Shown here piece by piece: positions 1-8,822 of a stretch of DNA of 64,000 nucleotides. The notes beneath the pieces were generated by a model. That model was not told where the DNA came from. It saw only the letters and a list, made by a program, of their open reading frames with translations, and did no database searches. The DNA is taken from the NCBI RefSeq assembly GCF_014284365.1, contig NZ_JACOGG010000007.1, positions 124,001-188,000 of the forward strand. Direction: 5' to 3'. Positions within the stretch are counted from its first letter, which is position 1; each line of letters opens with the position of its first letter. Position numbers and translations under genes: made by a program. This stretch comes from Cognatundibacterium rugosum (GTDB taxonomy: Bacteria > Pseudomonadota > Gammaproteobacteria > Burkholderiales > Burkholderiaceae_D).

Positions 1-515
1 TCGCGCGGTATGGTTTCCACCCTGCCTTGCTGATCTGCATGCACACGTTTCACCGTATCCACCACCGGCAATGCCAGCAAACCGCCCACCGCATGTTCAC
101 CAACCTGTGTCAGCAAATCCTGCAACAAAGACTGCGTCAGGCCGGGACGCGCGGCATCATGCACCAGCACCCAATCCTGCGCCTGTACGCGACCGTCCGC
201 CGCCAGCGCTGCCAAGCCCTGGCGCACGGTATCGCGCCGGGTGGCACCACCACAGCGCAGCACCGTCAGCTTGTCATGCGCTGCCAAAGCCTGATCAACA
301 TACGCATCTTCCGGGCTCACCACCACATAGATATGGCTGACTGGCGAAAAATCCAGGAAGGCATTGACGGTATGCTGCAACAAACTGGCAGCGCCAATTT
401 GCAAATATTGTTTAGGGATATTGCTACCCATACGCGCGCCTACGCCGGCGGCAGGAATCAGGGTGATATAGGCTGGCGAAGAGGACTTGTCGGCGTGTGG
501 ACTGGTTTGCTGCAT
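1..515 (-). CDS. ispD: 2-C-methyl-D-erythritol 4-phosphate cytidylyltransferase, C-terminus cut by window edge
   Basis: This enzyme joins CTP and MEP to give CDP-ME in the cytosolic non-mevalonate isoprenoid pathway. The reverse strand from 515 reads MQQTSPHADKSSSP and then ITLIPAAGVGARMG, the glycine-rich nucleotide loop. NIPKQYL follows about eight residues later, and DWVLVHDAARP comes at about residue 120; all three are IspD signatures. About 171 codons are present and the usual length is about 230, so the C-terminus lies off the left edge. The next gene of the family cluster (ispF) would be expected beyond that edge. It diverges from mfd. No frameshift is seen. The function call rests on family motifs and is firm. 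Confidence 0.93.
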   Translation of the reverse strand, partial: MQQTSPHADKSSSPAYITLIPAAGVGARMGSNIPKQYLQIGAASLLQHTVNAFLDFSPVSHIYVVVSPEDAYVDQALAAHDKLTVLRCGGATRRDTVRQGLAALAADGRVQAQDWVLVHDAARPGLTQSLLQDLLTQVGEHAVGGLLALPVVDTVKRVHADQQGRVETIPR

Positions 516-666
516 AAAGTCAATTGGCCGCCCGCTGCCGGACGAGCCTTCGTTTATAATTAGGCGCTCATTTTAACCGTGTATGTCTGCCCGGTGACTC
601 GCATAACCAGACTTTAATTTCGGTCTGACCTGACAACCACAGACGAAAAGCACAGCAACTGACCGA

Positions 667-678
667 CCGTTATAACGG
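667..678. promoter_or_regulatory. Perfect 12-bp palindrome upstream of mfd
   Basis: CCGTTATAACGG equals its own reverse complement. It lies in the ispD-mfd divergent intergenic region, 5 bp before a possible GTG start of mfd at 683 and 53 bp before the favoured ATG at 731. It could be an operator; no protein can be assigned. Confidence 0.35.
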
Positions 679-730
679 CAAGGTGTTTCACCGCACTGTT
701 TATTCACCAAATCAGCCCAATTCAGCCGCA

Positions 731-3700
731 ATGTCATTTGATTTCAGCAAAGCCCTAGCAAAACCCGGCCACCGCTACAGCTTACCAGCGCTGCATGGCT
801 CCTCTGACGCCTATGCACTGGCGCAGGCCGCAACCACGTTAAAGGCGGAACAGCGCATGCTGACGGTGTTTGTCGCCCAAGCCGGTGATGCACAACGCCT
901 GCTGGATGAAATCCCATGGTTCAATCCGGAATTGCGCTGCCACCTGCTGCCCGACTGGGAAACCCTGCCGTACGACGCGTTTTCGCCGCATCAGGATCTC
1001 GTATCGGAACGACTGGCCAGCCTGCATGAAATTCAGAATGGCCGCTGTGATGTGTTGCTGGCCCCCGCCAGCACCGCCTTGCTGCGTATGGCGCCACCAT
1101 CCTTTCTGGCCGCTTATACCTTTTTCTTTAAAAAAGGCGATACGCTGGATGAAGCCAAACTCAAAACCCAGCTCACGCTGGCAGGCTACAACCATGTGAA
1201 TCAGGTGATGTCACCCGGTGAGTACTCGGTACGCGGCGGACTGATCGATTTATTCCCCATGGGTTCCGCACTGCCCTACCGGCTGGATTTGTTTGGTGAC
1301 AGCATAGAAAGCATCAAGACCTTTGATGCTGACACCCAGCGCTCTATCTTCCCGGTACCCGAAGTGCGCTTGCTGCCGGGGCGCGAATTCCCTATGGATG
1401 AACCGGCGCGTGCTGCTTTCCGCAGCCGCTGGCGCGAACAATTTGAGGGCGATCCTTCACGCAGCGCGATCTACAAAGACATCGGCAATGGCATTGCATC
1501 AGCCGGCATCGAATACTATCTGCCCCTGTTTTTTGAAGAAACAGCCACGTTATTTGATTACCTGCCAGCGCAACCGTATTTCGCTTTACTGGGCGATGTC
1601 GACGAAGCGATCAAACGCTTCTGGACCGATACCCGCTCACGCTATCAGTTCCTGAAGGCGGACCGCGAGCGCCCGGTCTTGCCACCGGAAAGCGTCTTTC
1701 TGCGCGACGAAGATTTTTTCAGCCTGCTGAAAACCCAGGCACGCTGGGTGTTACCAGCAACGGACAAGGCCACGCCTGCCTCCGAAATCAGTGCCTTCCT
1801 GCCTGATATCGCTGTCAATCGTCGCGCGGATGATCCGCTGACCAATCTGCGTGCATTTTTAATGCAGACCGATAAGCGGGTCATGATCTGTGCTGAAACG
1901 GCAGGCCGACGCGAGACCCTGCAACAGTATTTCAATGAATTTGATATCGCACTGACTTTGTGTGATGGTTATACCGATTTCATCACCGGCGGCGCGCGCC
2001 TGATGTTGGGCGTCGCCCCTTTGCATGCCGGCTTTATGCTGGCCGAAGACATCGCCTTTATCACCGAGGCCGAGCTATACGCAGGCAGCGGCAAACGCAT
2101 AGGCAGAAAAAAACAGGAAGCAGTGACCCAGGTCGAGCATATGGTGCGCGATCTGTCCGAACTCAAAATCGGCGACCCTGTGGTGCATAGCAACCACGGT
2201 ATCGGGCGCTACATGGGCTTAATCAGCATGGATCTGGGGGAAGGTGAAACCGAATTCCTGCACTTGGAATATGCCAAGGAAACCAAGCTATATGTGCCGG
2301 TCGCACAATTGCATGTGATTTCGCGCTATTCCGGCGCTTCGCCGGAAGACGCACCGCTGCATAGCCTGGGTTCCGGGCAGTGGGAGAAAGCCAAACGCAA
2401 AGCAGCCCAGCAGATACGCGATACCGCAGCTGAATTGCTGAACCTGTATGCGCGCAGAGCCACCCGCCAAGGGCATGCATTTGAATTCTCAGCCAGAGAT
2501 TACGAAAGCTTCGCTGAGAGTTTCGGCTTTGAAGAAACCCCTGATCAGGCGGCTGCGATCAATGCCGTGATCGCGGATATGACCTCAGGCAAGCCGATGG
2601 ACAGGCTGATCTGCGGCGATGTGGGCTTCGGTAAAACGGAAGTCGCACTGCGTGCGGCCTTCGTTGCGGTCATGGGTGGCAAGCAGGTCGCAATCCTGGC
2701 GCCGACTACCCTGCTGGCAGAACAACATGCACAGACTTTCGCCGACCGCTTCGCTAACTGGCCAGTACGTATCGCCGAATTATCACGCTTCCGTACCGGC
2801 AAAGAAGTCAGTCTGGCCATCAAAGGCATGGGCGATGGCACCGTCGATATCGTGATCGGGACCCATAAACTGCTGTCAGATGATGTGAAGTTTTCAAGGC
2901 TGGGACTGGTCATCATCGACGAAGAACACCGCTTTGGCGTGCGTCAGAAAGAAGCGCTGAAAGCCTTGCGCGCCGAGGTTGATGTGCTCACGCTGACAGC
3001 CACGCCTATCCCACGTACGCTGGGAATGGCACTGGAAGGCTTGCGTGACTTTTCGATTATCGCCACCGCACCGCAAAAACGGCTGGCCATCAAAACCTTT
3101 GTACGCAGTGAAGATGATTCCGTGATCCGGGAAGCCTGCCTGCGCGAACTCAAGCGCGGTGGTCAGGTCTATTTCCTGCACAATGAAGTGGAAACCATAC
3201 AGAACCGTAAAGCCATGCTGGAAGCCTTACTGCCAGAAGCGCGGGTGGTGATTGCGCATGGTCAGATGCATGAACGCGATCTGGAAAAAGTGATGCGTGA
3301 TTTCGTGGCGCAGCGCTTTAATATTCTGCTGTGTACCACGATTATCGAAACCGGTATTGACGTCCCCAGTGCGAATACTATCCTCATGCATCGCGCCGAT
3401 AAATTCGGTCTGGCTCAGTTGCATCAGCTACGTGGACGGGTTGGCCGTTCACACCATCAGGCCTATGCCTATTTGCTGGTCCATGACGTACAGGGTCTGA
3501 CTAAGCAGGCTAACCGCAGGCTGGAAGCGATTCAGCAAATGGAAGAACTGGGCAGCGGCTTCTATCTTGCGATGCATGATCTGGAAATTCGTGGTGCCGG
3601 CGAAGTGCTGGGCGATAACCAGTCCGGCGAAATGCATGAAATTGGCTTCCAGATGTACTCAGACATGCTCAATGAAGCGGTCCGTTCGCTGAAAAACGGC

Positions 3701-4162
3701 AAGGAGCCCGATCTGGCTGCACCTTTGCAAAGCACCACAGAAATCAATCTGCATATACCGGCGCTGTTACCCAACGAATTCTGCGGCGATGTCCATGAGC
3801 GCCTGTCTATCTACAAGCGCCTGGCCAATTGCAGCAAACCGGCTGCGATTGATGATCTACAAGAAGAATTAATCGACCGCTTTGGCAAATTGCCTGAGCA
3901 GGTCAAGTCCCTGCTGGAAACCCATCGTTTACGCGTTGCTGCCAAGCCGCTGGGCATTATCAAAATTGATGCCCACAGCGAAGCTGCCACTTTGCAATTT
4001 GAGCCGCAGCCACCGATAGATGGCATGCGCATCATCGAACTGGTACAAAAGAACAAGCACATCCGCTTGAATGGACAGGATAAATTGCGCATCACCGCCA
4101 ACATGCCTGATCTTGCCAGCCGCGTAAATCATATTAAACAGACTCTGAAAGCCCTGCATTAA
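731..4162 (+). CDS. mfd: Transcription-repair coupling factor Mfd
   Basis: Mfd is an ATP-driven DNA translocase that removes RNA polymerase stalled at lesions and recruits UvrA. The 1143-residue product shows the UvrB-homology module first, then the RNA-polymerase-interacting CarD-like domain (DPVVHSNHGIGRYMGL). Next comes the RecG-like motor with Walker A GDVGFGKTE near residue 630 and the DEEH box. The TRCF C-terminal domain ends the protein. Length fits the family (1100-1160). The ATG at 731 (MSFDFSKALAKPG) is favoured because homologues begin this way; a GTG at 683 would add 16 residues and cannot be excluded, as neither start has a strong ribosome binding site. serB follows after 1 bp, so the two are probably co-transcribed. 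Confidence 0.97.
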   Translation: MSFDFSKALAKPGHRYSLPALHGSSDAYALAQAATTLKAEQRMLTVFVAQAGDAQRLLDEIPWFNPELRCHLLPDWETLPYDAFSPHQDLVSERLASLHEIQNGRCDVLLAPASTALLRMAPPSFLAAYTFFFKKGDTLDEAKLKTQLTLAGYNHVNQVMSPGEYSVRGGLIDLFPMGSALPYRLDLFGDSIESIKTFDADTQRSIFPVPEVRLLPGREFPMDEPARAAFRSRWREQFEGDPSRSAIYKDIGNGIASAGIEYYLPLFFEETATLFDYLPAQPYFALLGDVDEAIKRFWTDTRSRYQFLKADRERPVLPPESVFLRDEDFFSLLKTQARWVLPATDKATPASEISAFLPDIAVNRRADDPLTNLRAFLMQTDKRVMICAETAGRRETLQQYFNEFDIALTLCDGYTDFITGGARLMLGVAPLHAGFMLAEDIAFITEAELYAGSGKRIGRKKQEAVTQVEHMVRDLSELKIGDPVVHSNHGIGRYMGLISMDLGEGETEFLHLEYAKETKLYVPVAQLHVISRYSGASPEDAPLHSLGSGQWEKAKRKAAQQIRDTAAELLNLYARRATRQGHAFEFSARDYESFAESFGFEETPDQAAAINAVIADMTSGKPMDRLICGDVGFGKTEVALRAAFVAVMGGKQVAILAPTTLLAEQHAQTFADRFANWPVRIAELSRFRTGKEVSLAIKGMGDGTVDIVIGTHKLLSDDVKFSRLGLVIIDEEHRFGVRQKEALKALRAEVDVLTLTATPIPRTLGMALEGLRDFSIIATAPQKRLAIKTFVRSEDDSVIREACLRELKRGGQVYFLHNEVETIQNRKAMLEALLPEARVVIAHGQMHERDLEKVMRDFVAQRFNILLCTTIIETGIDVPSANTILMHRADKFGLAQLHQLRGRVGRSHHQAYAYLLVHDVQGLTKQANRRLEAIQQMEELGSGFYLAMHDLEIRGAGEVLGDNQSGEMHEIGFQMYSDMLNEAVRSLKNGKEPDLAAPLQSTTEINLHIPALLPNEFCGDVHERLSIYKRLANCSKPAAIDDLQEELIDRFGKLPEQVKSLLETHRLRVAAKPLGIIKIDAHSEAATLQFEPQPPIDGMRIIELVQKNKHIRLNGQDKLRITANMPDLASRVNHIKQTLKALH

Positions 4163-4163
4163 G

Positions 4164-5051
4164 ATGACGCAATCTACGACACCTGCTTTTCTGACCTTAC
4201 ATAGTCCAGCCGCATTCAATGAAGCACAACTGGCATTGATTCATACCCTCAGCACACACCTGGCGAGCGAAGCCAGCTTACTGAGCCCACAAGTCGCCCG
4301 TTACACACTGGCCGCTGCCAGCAATAATCTGGAACAGGCAACTGCGATTGCAGCCTGGCGTGAACAGGCCGATCAACTGGGTCTGGACAGTGCCTTGCTG
4401 CCAGTTCAGCGTCGTCTGAGCGAGTTTGGCTTACTCGCGATGGATATGGATTCCACCCTGATCACGATAGAGTGCATCGATGAAATCGCCGACATGCAAG
4501 GACTGAAGCCGCAGGTATCTGCCATTACCGAAGCCGCCATGCGGGGTGAACTCGACTTTCAGGAAAGCCTGAAGCGCCGGGTCGCACTGCTGCAAGGGCT
4601 GGATGCCAGCGCCTTAGAGCGTGTATATCAGGAACGCTTACAACTCTCGCCCGGCGCCGAACGCCTGATCGCAGCGGCACAGGCTGCGGGCCTGAAAACC
4701 TTGTTGGTATCAGGTGGCTTTACCTATTTCACGGAGCGTGTGAGCCAAGGTCTGAAACTCAGTTTTCACCATTCCAATGTGCTGGAAATCATCGATGGCA
4801 AACTGACCGGCCGCGTCACTGGCACGATCGTCGATGCCGAAGAAAAACGCCGTACCGTGGCTGCTATCTGCGCGCAGCTGGGCATCCCAGGCAGTGCTGC
4901 CATTGTCATGGGCGATGGCGCTAATGATCTGCGTATGATGGAGATCGCCGGCCTGTCGGTCGCCTTCCGCGCTAAGCCGGTAGTACGCGCTCAGGCCAGT
5001 ATCGCACTCAATCATTGCGGACTGGATGGCGTATTGAATGTGTTGATGTGA
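4164..5051 (+). CDS. serB: Phosphoserine phosphatase SerB
   Basis: SerB catalyses the last step of serine synthesis, phosphoserine to serine, in the cytosol. HAD-superfamily motifs are clear. Motif I is DMDST, with nucleophile Asp94 and acid/base Asp96. Motif II Ser183 is in VSGGFTYF. Lys228 lies in EEKRR. Motif III is GDGANDLRMM, with Asp251 and Asp255. The 295-residue length, with about 90 residues before motif I, matches the SerB type with an N-terminal regulatory-like region. It starts 1 bp after the mfd stop, suggesting translational coupling. Nothing is missing or unusual. Confidence 0.96.
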   Translation: MTQSTTPAFLTLHSPAAFNEAQLALIHTLSTHLASEASLLSPQVARYTLAAASNNLEQATAIAAWREQADQLGLDSALLPVQRRLSEFGLLAMDMDSTLITIECIDEIADMQGLKPQVSAITEAAMRGELDFQESLKRRVALLQGLDASALERVYQERLQLSPGAERLIAAAQAAGLKTLLVSGGFTYFTERVSQGLKLSFHHSNVLEIIDGKLTGRVTGTIVDAEEKRRTVAAICAQLGIPGSAAIVMGDGANDLRMMEIAGLSVAFRAKPVVRAQASIALNHCGLDGVLNVLM

Positions 5052-5121
5052 GCGCGTTGTGATCCTGAAGGTGAACTCAAGCGAGCGCAACGCGCTTGCT
5101 CTCAGTTGATCTCACCGGCCG

Positions 5122-5165
5122 CAATTCAAACTCAAATTTAAAATTCGAATTTCAAATTCAAATAA
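5122..5165. repeat. AT-rich short repeat block between serB and the phosphotransferase gene
   Basis: The stretch is made of AATTCAAA/CAAATT-type units read in both directions, including the palindrome AAATTCGAATTT. It sits directly before the candidate operator at 5161-5186 and may be part of the promoter region of the gene at 5308. Confidence 0.4.
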
Positions 5166-5186
5166 ATAGCACGACCGTATTTTTTA
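5161..5186 (+). promoter_or_regulatory. Candidate operator, site A of the AGCACGAYCGT set
   Basis: AGCACGACCGT occupies 5168-5178, about 130 bp before the ATG of the phosphotransferase gene. The same core occurs upstream of the acyl-CoA dehydrogenase pair (8727-8737, reverse strand, T for C at one position) and of the thiolase operon (62158-62168). The gene context suggests a regulator of acyl-CoA catabolism, perhaps of the TetR family; that is inference. Confidence 0.5.
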
Positions 5187-5307
5187 GCTTACACTCATGC
5201 AAGTTTTATCCATCACAGACTGTCCCGCCAACGCCGGCTAAGCAGATGCAAAGCTGGCTGCCTATATGGTCAGGAAGTCCTGAACAAAACAATACAGGAG
5301 ACCAGCA

Positions 5308-6375
5308 ATGTTTGAAGACTTCATGGGTACCATGCCCGTCGCTGCGCGCCAGCAATTTGATCATGCAGCGCTAGCCGATTATCTGCGTCAGCATGTCCCC
5401 GATTTTACGGCTGCGATGGCTGATCAGCTGCAGGTAGAGCAATTCAAAGGTGGACAATCCAATCCCACCTTCAAACTCAGCGCGGGCCAGCAGCGTTATG
5501 TGATGCGCGCCAAACCCGGCCCGGCAGCCAAGCTGCTACCATCGGCACATGCGATAGAACGTGAATTCAAGGTCATGGATGCCTTACAAAAAGCCGGCTT
5601 CCCGGCTGCTCGCCAGTATGCGCTGTGCACCGATGAGGATGTGATAGGACGCGCCTTTTACATCATGGAATACGTCGACGGCAGAGTATTGTGGGATCAG
5701 TCGCTGCCCGGTATGACGCCGGTGCAAAGAGCTGAAATCTATGATGAACTCAACCGAGTGATCGCGCAATTACACAGTCTGGACTATGCCGCGATTGGCC
5801 TCGCGGATTACGGTAAACCCGGCAATTACTTTGCACGTCAGATCGATCGCTGGACCAAACAATATCGCGCCTCAGAAACAGAAACCATAGAGGCCATGGA
5901 CAGACTGATAGAATGGCTGCCACATCATATCCCTGCCGGTGACGACACCAGTATCGTGCATGGCGACTACCGGCTAGACAATATGATGTTCCACCCGACT
6001 GAACCGCGCATCATGGCAGTACTGGACTGGGAGCTGTCCACGCTGGGCCACCCGCTGGCCGATTTTTCTTATCACTGTATGAGCTGGCATGTATTACCGG
6101 GGCAGTTCCGTGGCATCAAGGGACTGGATCTGAAAGCGCTGGGGATACCGGATGAACAGTCGTATATCGCCAAATACTGTGAGCGGACTGGTCAGCAAAT
6201 TCGTGCTGAAGACTTTAATTTTTACCTGGCCTATAACCTGTTCCGTATGGCTGGCATTTTACAAGGCATCATGAAACGCTATGTCGATGGCACCGCATCC
6301 AGCGCGCAGGCCAAAGCTTCGGGTGAGGCGGCGCGCCCCATGGCAGAGCTGGGCTGGGCCTATGCGCAGCGCTGA
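5308..6375 (+). CDS. Phosphotransferase (APH/ChoK superfamily), ACAD10/ACAD11 N-domain type
   Basis: This is a 355-residue kinase-fold protein of the aminoglycoside-phosphotransferase superfamily. The catalytic loop reads HGDYRLDN near residue 215, and the metal-binding segment follows as VLDWELSTLGHP. These stand in for the Brenner and DFG motifs. The closest well-known relatives are the kinase domains of ACAD10/11 and bacterial partners of acyl-CoA dehydrogenases. ACAD11-type kinases phosphorylate 4-hydroxyacyl-CoAs so that they can enter beta-oxidation; whether this protein does so is inferred. The ATG at 5308 has the ribosome binding site AGGAGA. A site shared with two acyl-CoA gene promoters lies upstream, which supports a fatty-acid role over antibiotic resistance. 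Confidence 0.85.
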   Translation: MFEDFMGTMPVAARQQFDHAALADYLRQHVPDFTAAMADQLQVEQFKGGQSNPTFKLSAGQQRYVMRAKPGPAAKLLPSAHAIEREFKVMDALQKAGFPAARQYALCTDEDVIGRAFYIMEYVDGRVLWDQSLPGMTPVQRAEIYDELNRVIAQLHSLDYAAIGLADYGKPGNYFARQIDRWTKQYRASETETIEAMDRLIEWLPHHIPAGDDTSIVHGDYRLDNMMFHPTEPRIMAVLDWELSTLGHPLADFSYHCMSWHVLPGQFRGIKGLDLKALGIPDEQSYIAKYCERTGQQIRAEDFNFYLAYNLFRMAGILQGIMKRYVDGTASSAQAKASGEAARPMAELGWAYAQR

Positions 6376-6564
6376 GTGACTTTGGCACACTGATGAAGCC
6401 GCATCGGTGTATGAATTGCGAATCAGTCAGCAAAATTGTCAAAACATCTGCATAATGGTGGGCGCATATTTCTGGCGGCAAGAGCAAGATAACCTGAGCG
6501 CCGCTCAGCCGGATCAGCCCTCAGAATGCCGCCCCCACCCTGCTAACAAAGACAAAGGAAGATC

Positions 6565-7257
6565 ATGATTGACGTTTATTCCTGGCCTACTCCAAACGGT
6601 CACAAAGTGCATATCATGCTGGAAGAATGCGATCTGGCGTACCGGGCAATTCCCATCGATATCGGTGCGGGCGACCAGTTCACACCCGATTTTCTGGCCA
6701 TCTCCCCTAACAATAAAATCCCCGCCATCGTCGATGCTGACGGGCCGGATGGCAAACCAATTTCACTGTTTGAATCGGGAGCAATTCTCGTATATCTGGC
6801 GGGTAAAACAGGTCAGTTTCTTGGCAATACCGACCGTGAGCGCTATCAGACTCTGCAATGGCTGATGTTCCAGATGGGCGGTTTCGGCCCTATGCTGGGA
6901 CAGGCGCACCATTTCCGTATCTATGCACCGGAAAAAATCCAGTACGCCATTGACCGTTATACCAATGAAGCGCAGCGTCTGTATGGCGTGATCGATCAGC
7001 AATTATCGAAAACGGAATTCCTGGCGGGCGACCATTACACCATTGCCGATATCGCAGTATTCCCATGGACCAGGTCGTTTGCCAATCAGGGCATAGACTG
7101 GGCCGACTTCCCGCATGCCAAGCGCTGGTTCGATCAGATCAACACACGAGCTGCGGTGCAACGCGGCGTACAGGTATTGGCCGATTTACGCAAACCGCTA
7201 ACCGATGACAAAGCGAAAGATGCTTTGTTCGGAAAAACACAGTACGCAAAAAAATAA
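6565..7257 (+). CDS. yfcG: YfcG/Ure2p-like glutathione S-transferase (disulfide-bond oxidoreductase)
   Basis: The 230-residue product begins MIDVYSWPTPNGHKVHIMLEE. It has ISPNNKIPAIVD and SLFESGAILVYLA in the thioredoxin-like N domain. QMGGFGPMLGQAHHF follows, and then the all-alpha C domain. This pattern matches E. coli YfcG, which binds glutathione and reduces disulfides in the cytosol. Length agrees with the family (about 215-230). The start has AAGGAAGATC before the ATG. It stands alone between the phosphotransferase and DUF2863 genes, all on the same strand but with gaps of 90-190 bp. Exact substrate is unknown. Confidence 0.9.
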   Translation: MIDVYSWPTPNGHKVHIMLEECDLAYRAIPIDIGAGDQFTPDFLAISPNNKIPAIVDADGPDGKPISLFESGAILVYLAGKTGQFLGNTDRERYQTLQWLMFQMGGFGPMLGQAHHFRIYAPEKIQYAIDRYTNEAQRLYGVIDQQLSKTEFLAGDHYTIADIAVFPWTRSFANQGIDWADFPHAKRWFDQINTRAAVQRGVQVLADLRKPLTDDKAKDALFGKTQYAKK

Positions 7258-7346
7258 GCGATGCCAGGGCATTTGCGCCAAATTATGCTGACTATGGAGT
7301 GAGCTCATTGCTACAATGGAATCACTCCAATTTTACAGAGTGACGT

Positions 7347-8573
7347 ATGCGCCGGATAATCAAAAAAAACAGGCTGAAATTAGCCGCGGAAAGCCAACGT
7401 CTCGTCAATCTCGCGTTGGCTGTCGCCCAATCCGCAAGCCGGATTGAAGACAATGCCTGGCAAGCCAGGCTCGATACCTATGTTCGCAAAAACCTCAGAC
7501 TACAGCATCAGGATCAGCTTGATGGTGCGGCTGAGCATGTGTTCCACAGCCATCCGCATGGTTACGAAGTGCTGGTAGAAACGCTGGAAACCATCAGCAC
7601 TTCCTGCACCCTGAGCCATCAGGGACAGGACTGGCAATGCCTGCTGGTGGCGGCCCCCGTGCTGGCCTGGACCCGCTATGACATTGCGTCCGGCGCATTG
7701 CCTGCCAACATACTCAGTCACCTGCATCAGCAAATGCAGACCCATGTACTGGCAAGTGCCACACGTTTGCAGTTGCTGCCCAATCTGTATTCTATCGATC
7801 AGTTGCCACGCAATCATTGTGAGACCTTCAGCCTGCTGGAAAAACAGGCGCAGGCGCTGGTCACACAAACGCAGTCAGCGGCTGAGGCACAAAAAGAAAA
7901 AACTGTGCCCTTCCTGGCAGATATACGCTTTTTGCTTGGCATAGTCGCAGCGCCGGCAGGTGAGAATCTGTTCCGCTGGCAGCAACTGGATGCCCCCTAT
8001 GACAGCGAAGCGGCCAAAACCCTGTGTCTGGAGTCCTGGAAGGCAGGAACCGAAGAACAGTTTAAACATGTCTTACCCGGATGTGGGATAGACCTTCTAT
8101 TACCGGAAGCCTATTTCAGTGCCTGCCGTGACGCTGATGTTGCGATCCGCCCGGCGTCAATTCTGGCCGCCGTGTATTACCTGACACAGACTTTGGAAAA
8201 AGACAGTAGCCATTTCCGTGTCGTGATCGGTGCCTGCACCAATGCTGACAATGCCGGTCAGGTCGATGAATTACGTCTGAGTTTCCTGCTCAACGACACG
8301 CCGGAAGTGATCTACGGCGTGATCTGGCCCTTGTATCAGGCAGAAGACCAGCAAACCGCTATCGGTCTTGATGATCAGCAGGACTTACAAGGCGACATTC
8401 CTGAAATCCTGCGTCAGGCTGGCATCACCGACATCGTGCTGCTGGATGAAATTTTTTCTATGGAATTCTGCGACGACTGCGGCACACCGCTGTTTCCGGA
8501 TCATGCAGGCGATCTGGTACATCCGGAAATGCCGGACGACATTCCCGCACCAGGTACTGCACATTTCCATTGA
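7347..8573 (+). CDS. DUF2863 family protein
   Basis: This 408-residue protein belongs to an uncharacterised family largely confined to Burkholderiales. Features that fit are the basic N-terminus (RRIIKKNRLK) followed by SQRLVNLALAVAQSASRIED, the VAAPVLAWTRYDI segment, and a C-terminal CDDCGTPLFP that looks like half a zinc knuckle followed by an acidic tail. No signal peptide or membrane segment is visible, so a cytosolic protein is expected. Function is unknown. It is followed by a strong intrinsic terminator at 8586 and is probably monocistronic. Assignment to the family is from remembered sequence pattern. Confidence 0.8.
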   Translation: MRRIIKKNRLKLAAESQRLVNLALAVAQSASRIEDNAWQARLDTYVRKNLRLQHQDQLDGAAEHVFHSHPHGYEVLVETLETISTSCTLSHQGQDWQCLLVAAPVLAWTRYDIASGALPANILSHLHQQMQTHVLASATRLQLLPNLYSIDQLPRNHCETFSLLEKQAQALVTQTQSAAEAQKEKTVPFLADIRFLLGIVAAPAGENLFRWQQLDAPYDSEAAKTLCLESWKAGTEEQFKHVLPGCGIDLLLPEAYFSACRDADVAIRPASILAAVYYLTQTLEKDSSHFRVVIGACTNADNAGQVDELRLSFLLNDTPEVIYGVIWPLYQAEDQQTAIGLDDQQDLQGDIPEILRQAGITDIVLLDEIFSMEFCDDCGTPLFPDHAGDLVHPEMPDDIPAPGTAHFH

Positions 8574-8585
8574 GATGAATTCTGT

Positions 8586-8612
8586 GCCCCGTCTTATGCG
8601 GGGCTTTTTTTT
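8586..8612 (+). terminator. Rho-independent terminator after the DUF2863 gene
   Basis: GCCCCG and CGGGGC form a 6-bp GC stem with a 7-nt loop, followed by eight T residues, 13 bp after the stop codon. Confidence 0.9.
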
Positions 8613-8719
8613 ATCGTCTTTATCTGCTTTTATTCGCAGTCCTGTACTGCGTAGTTTCATCCAAACGCTGTAGACGCAAAAAAATTCTTGTACCAGTTCA
8701 CTTAAACCAAGGTAGAATC

Positions 8720-8744
8720 GTTGCGAACGATCGTGCTATTCTAG
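8720..8744 (-). promoter_or_regulatory. Candidate operator, site B of the AGCACGAYCGT set
   Basis: ACGATCGTGCT at 8727-8737 is the reverse complement of AGCACGATCGT; the wider CGAACGATCGTGCT differs by one base from the reverse strand of site C near 62.16 kb. It lies about 80 bp before the acyl-CoA dehydrogenase start. It lies just after a TAGAAT (8713-8718) that could be a -10 box with TTGTAC (8688-8693) as -35, although the 19-bp spacer is long. A repressor bound here would block initiation. Confidence 0.5.
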
Positions 8745-8822
8745 TTTTTGCAGTATCCCTTCGTCGATAACCACAATGCGGCAACCGGAACCCGGTCAGC
8801 CCAGTCCCGTACAGGAGACAGT

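Noticed and set aside
4826-4842. GCACGATCGT inside serB, matching the three-site motif core
   Set aside because: It encodes conserved residues (GTIVDA) of a housekeeping gene, far from a promoter; most likely chance.
5086-5106. CAAGCG...CGCTTG hairpin after serB as a terminator
   Set aside because: The stem is short with alternative pairings and has no T-run.
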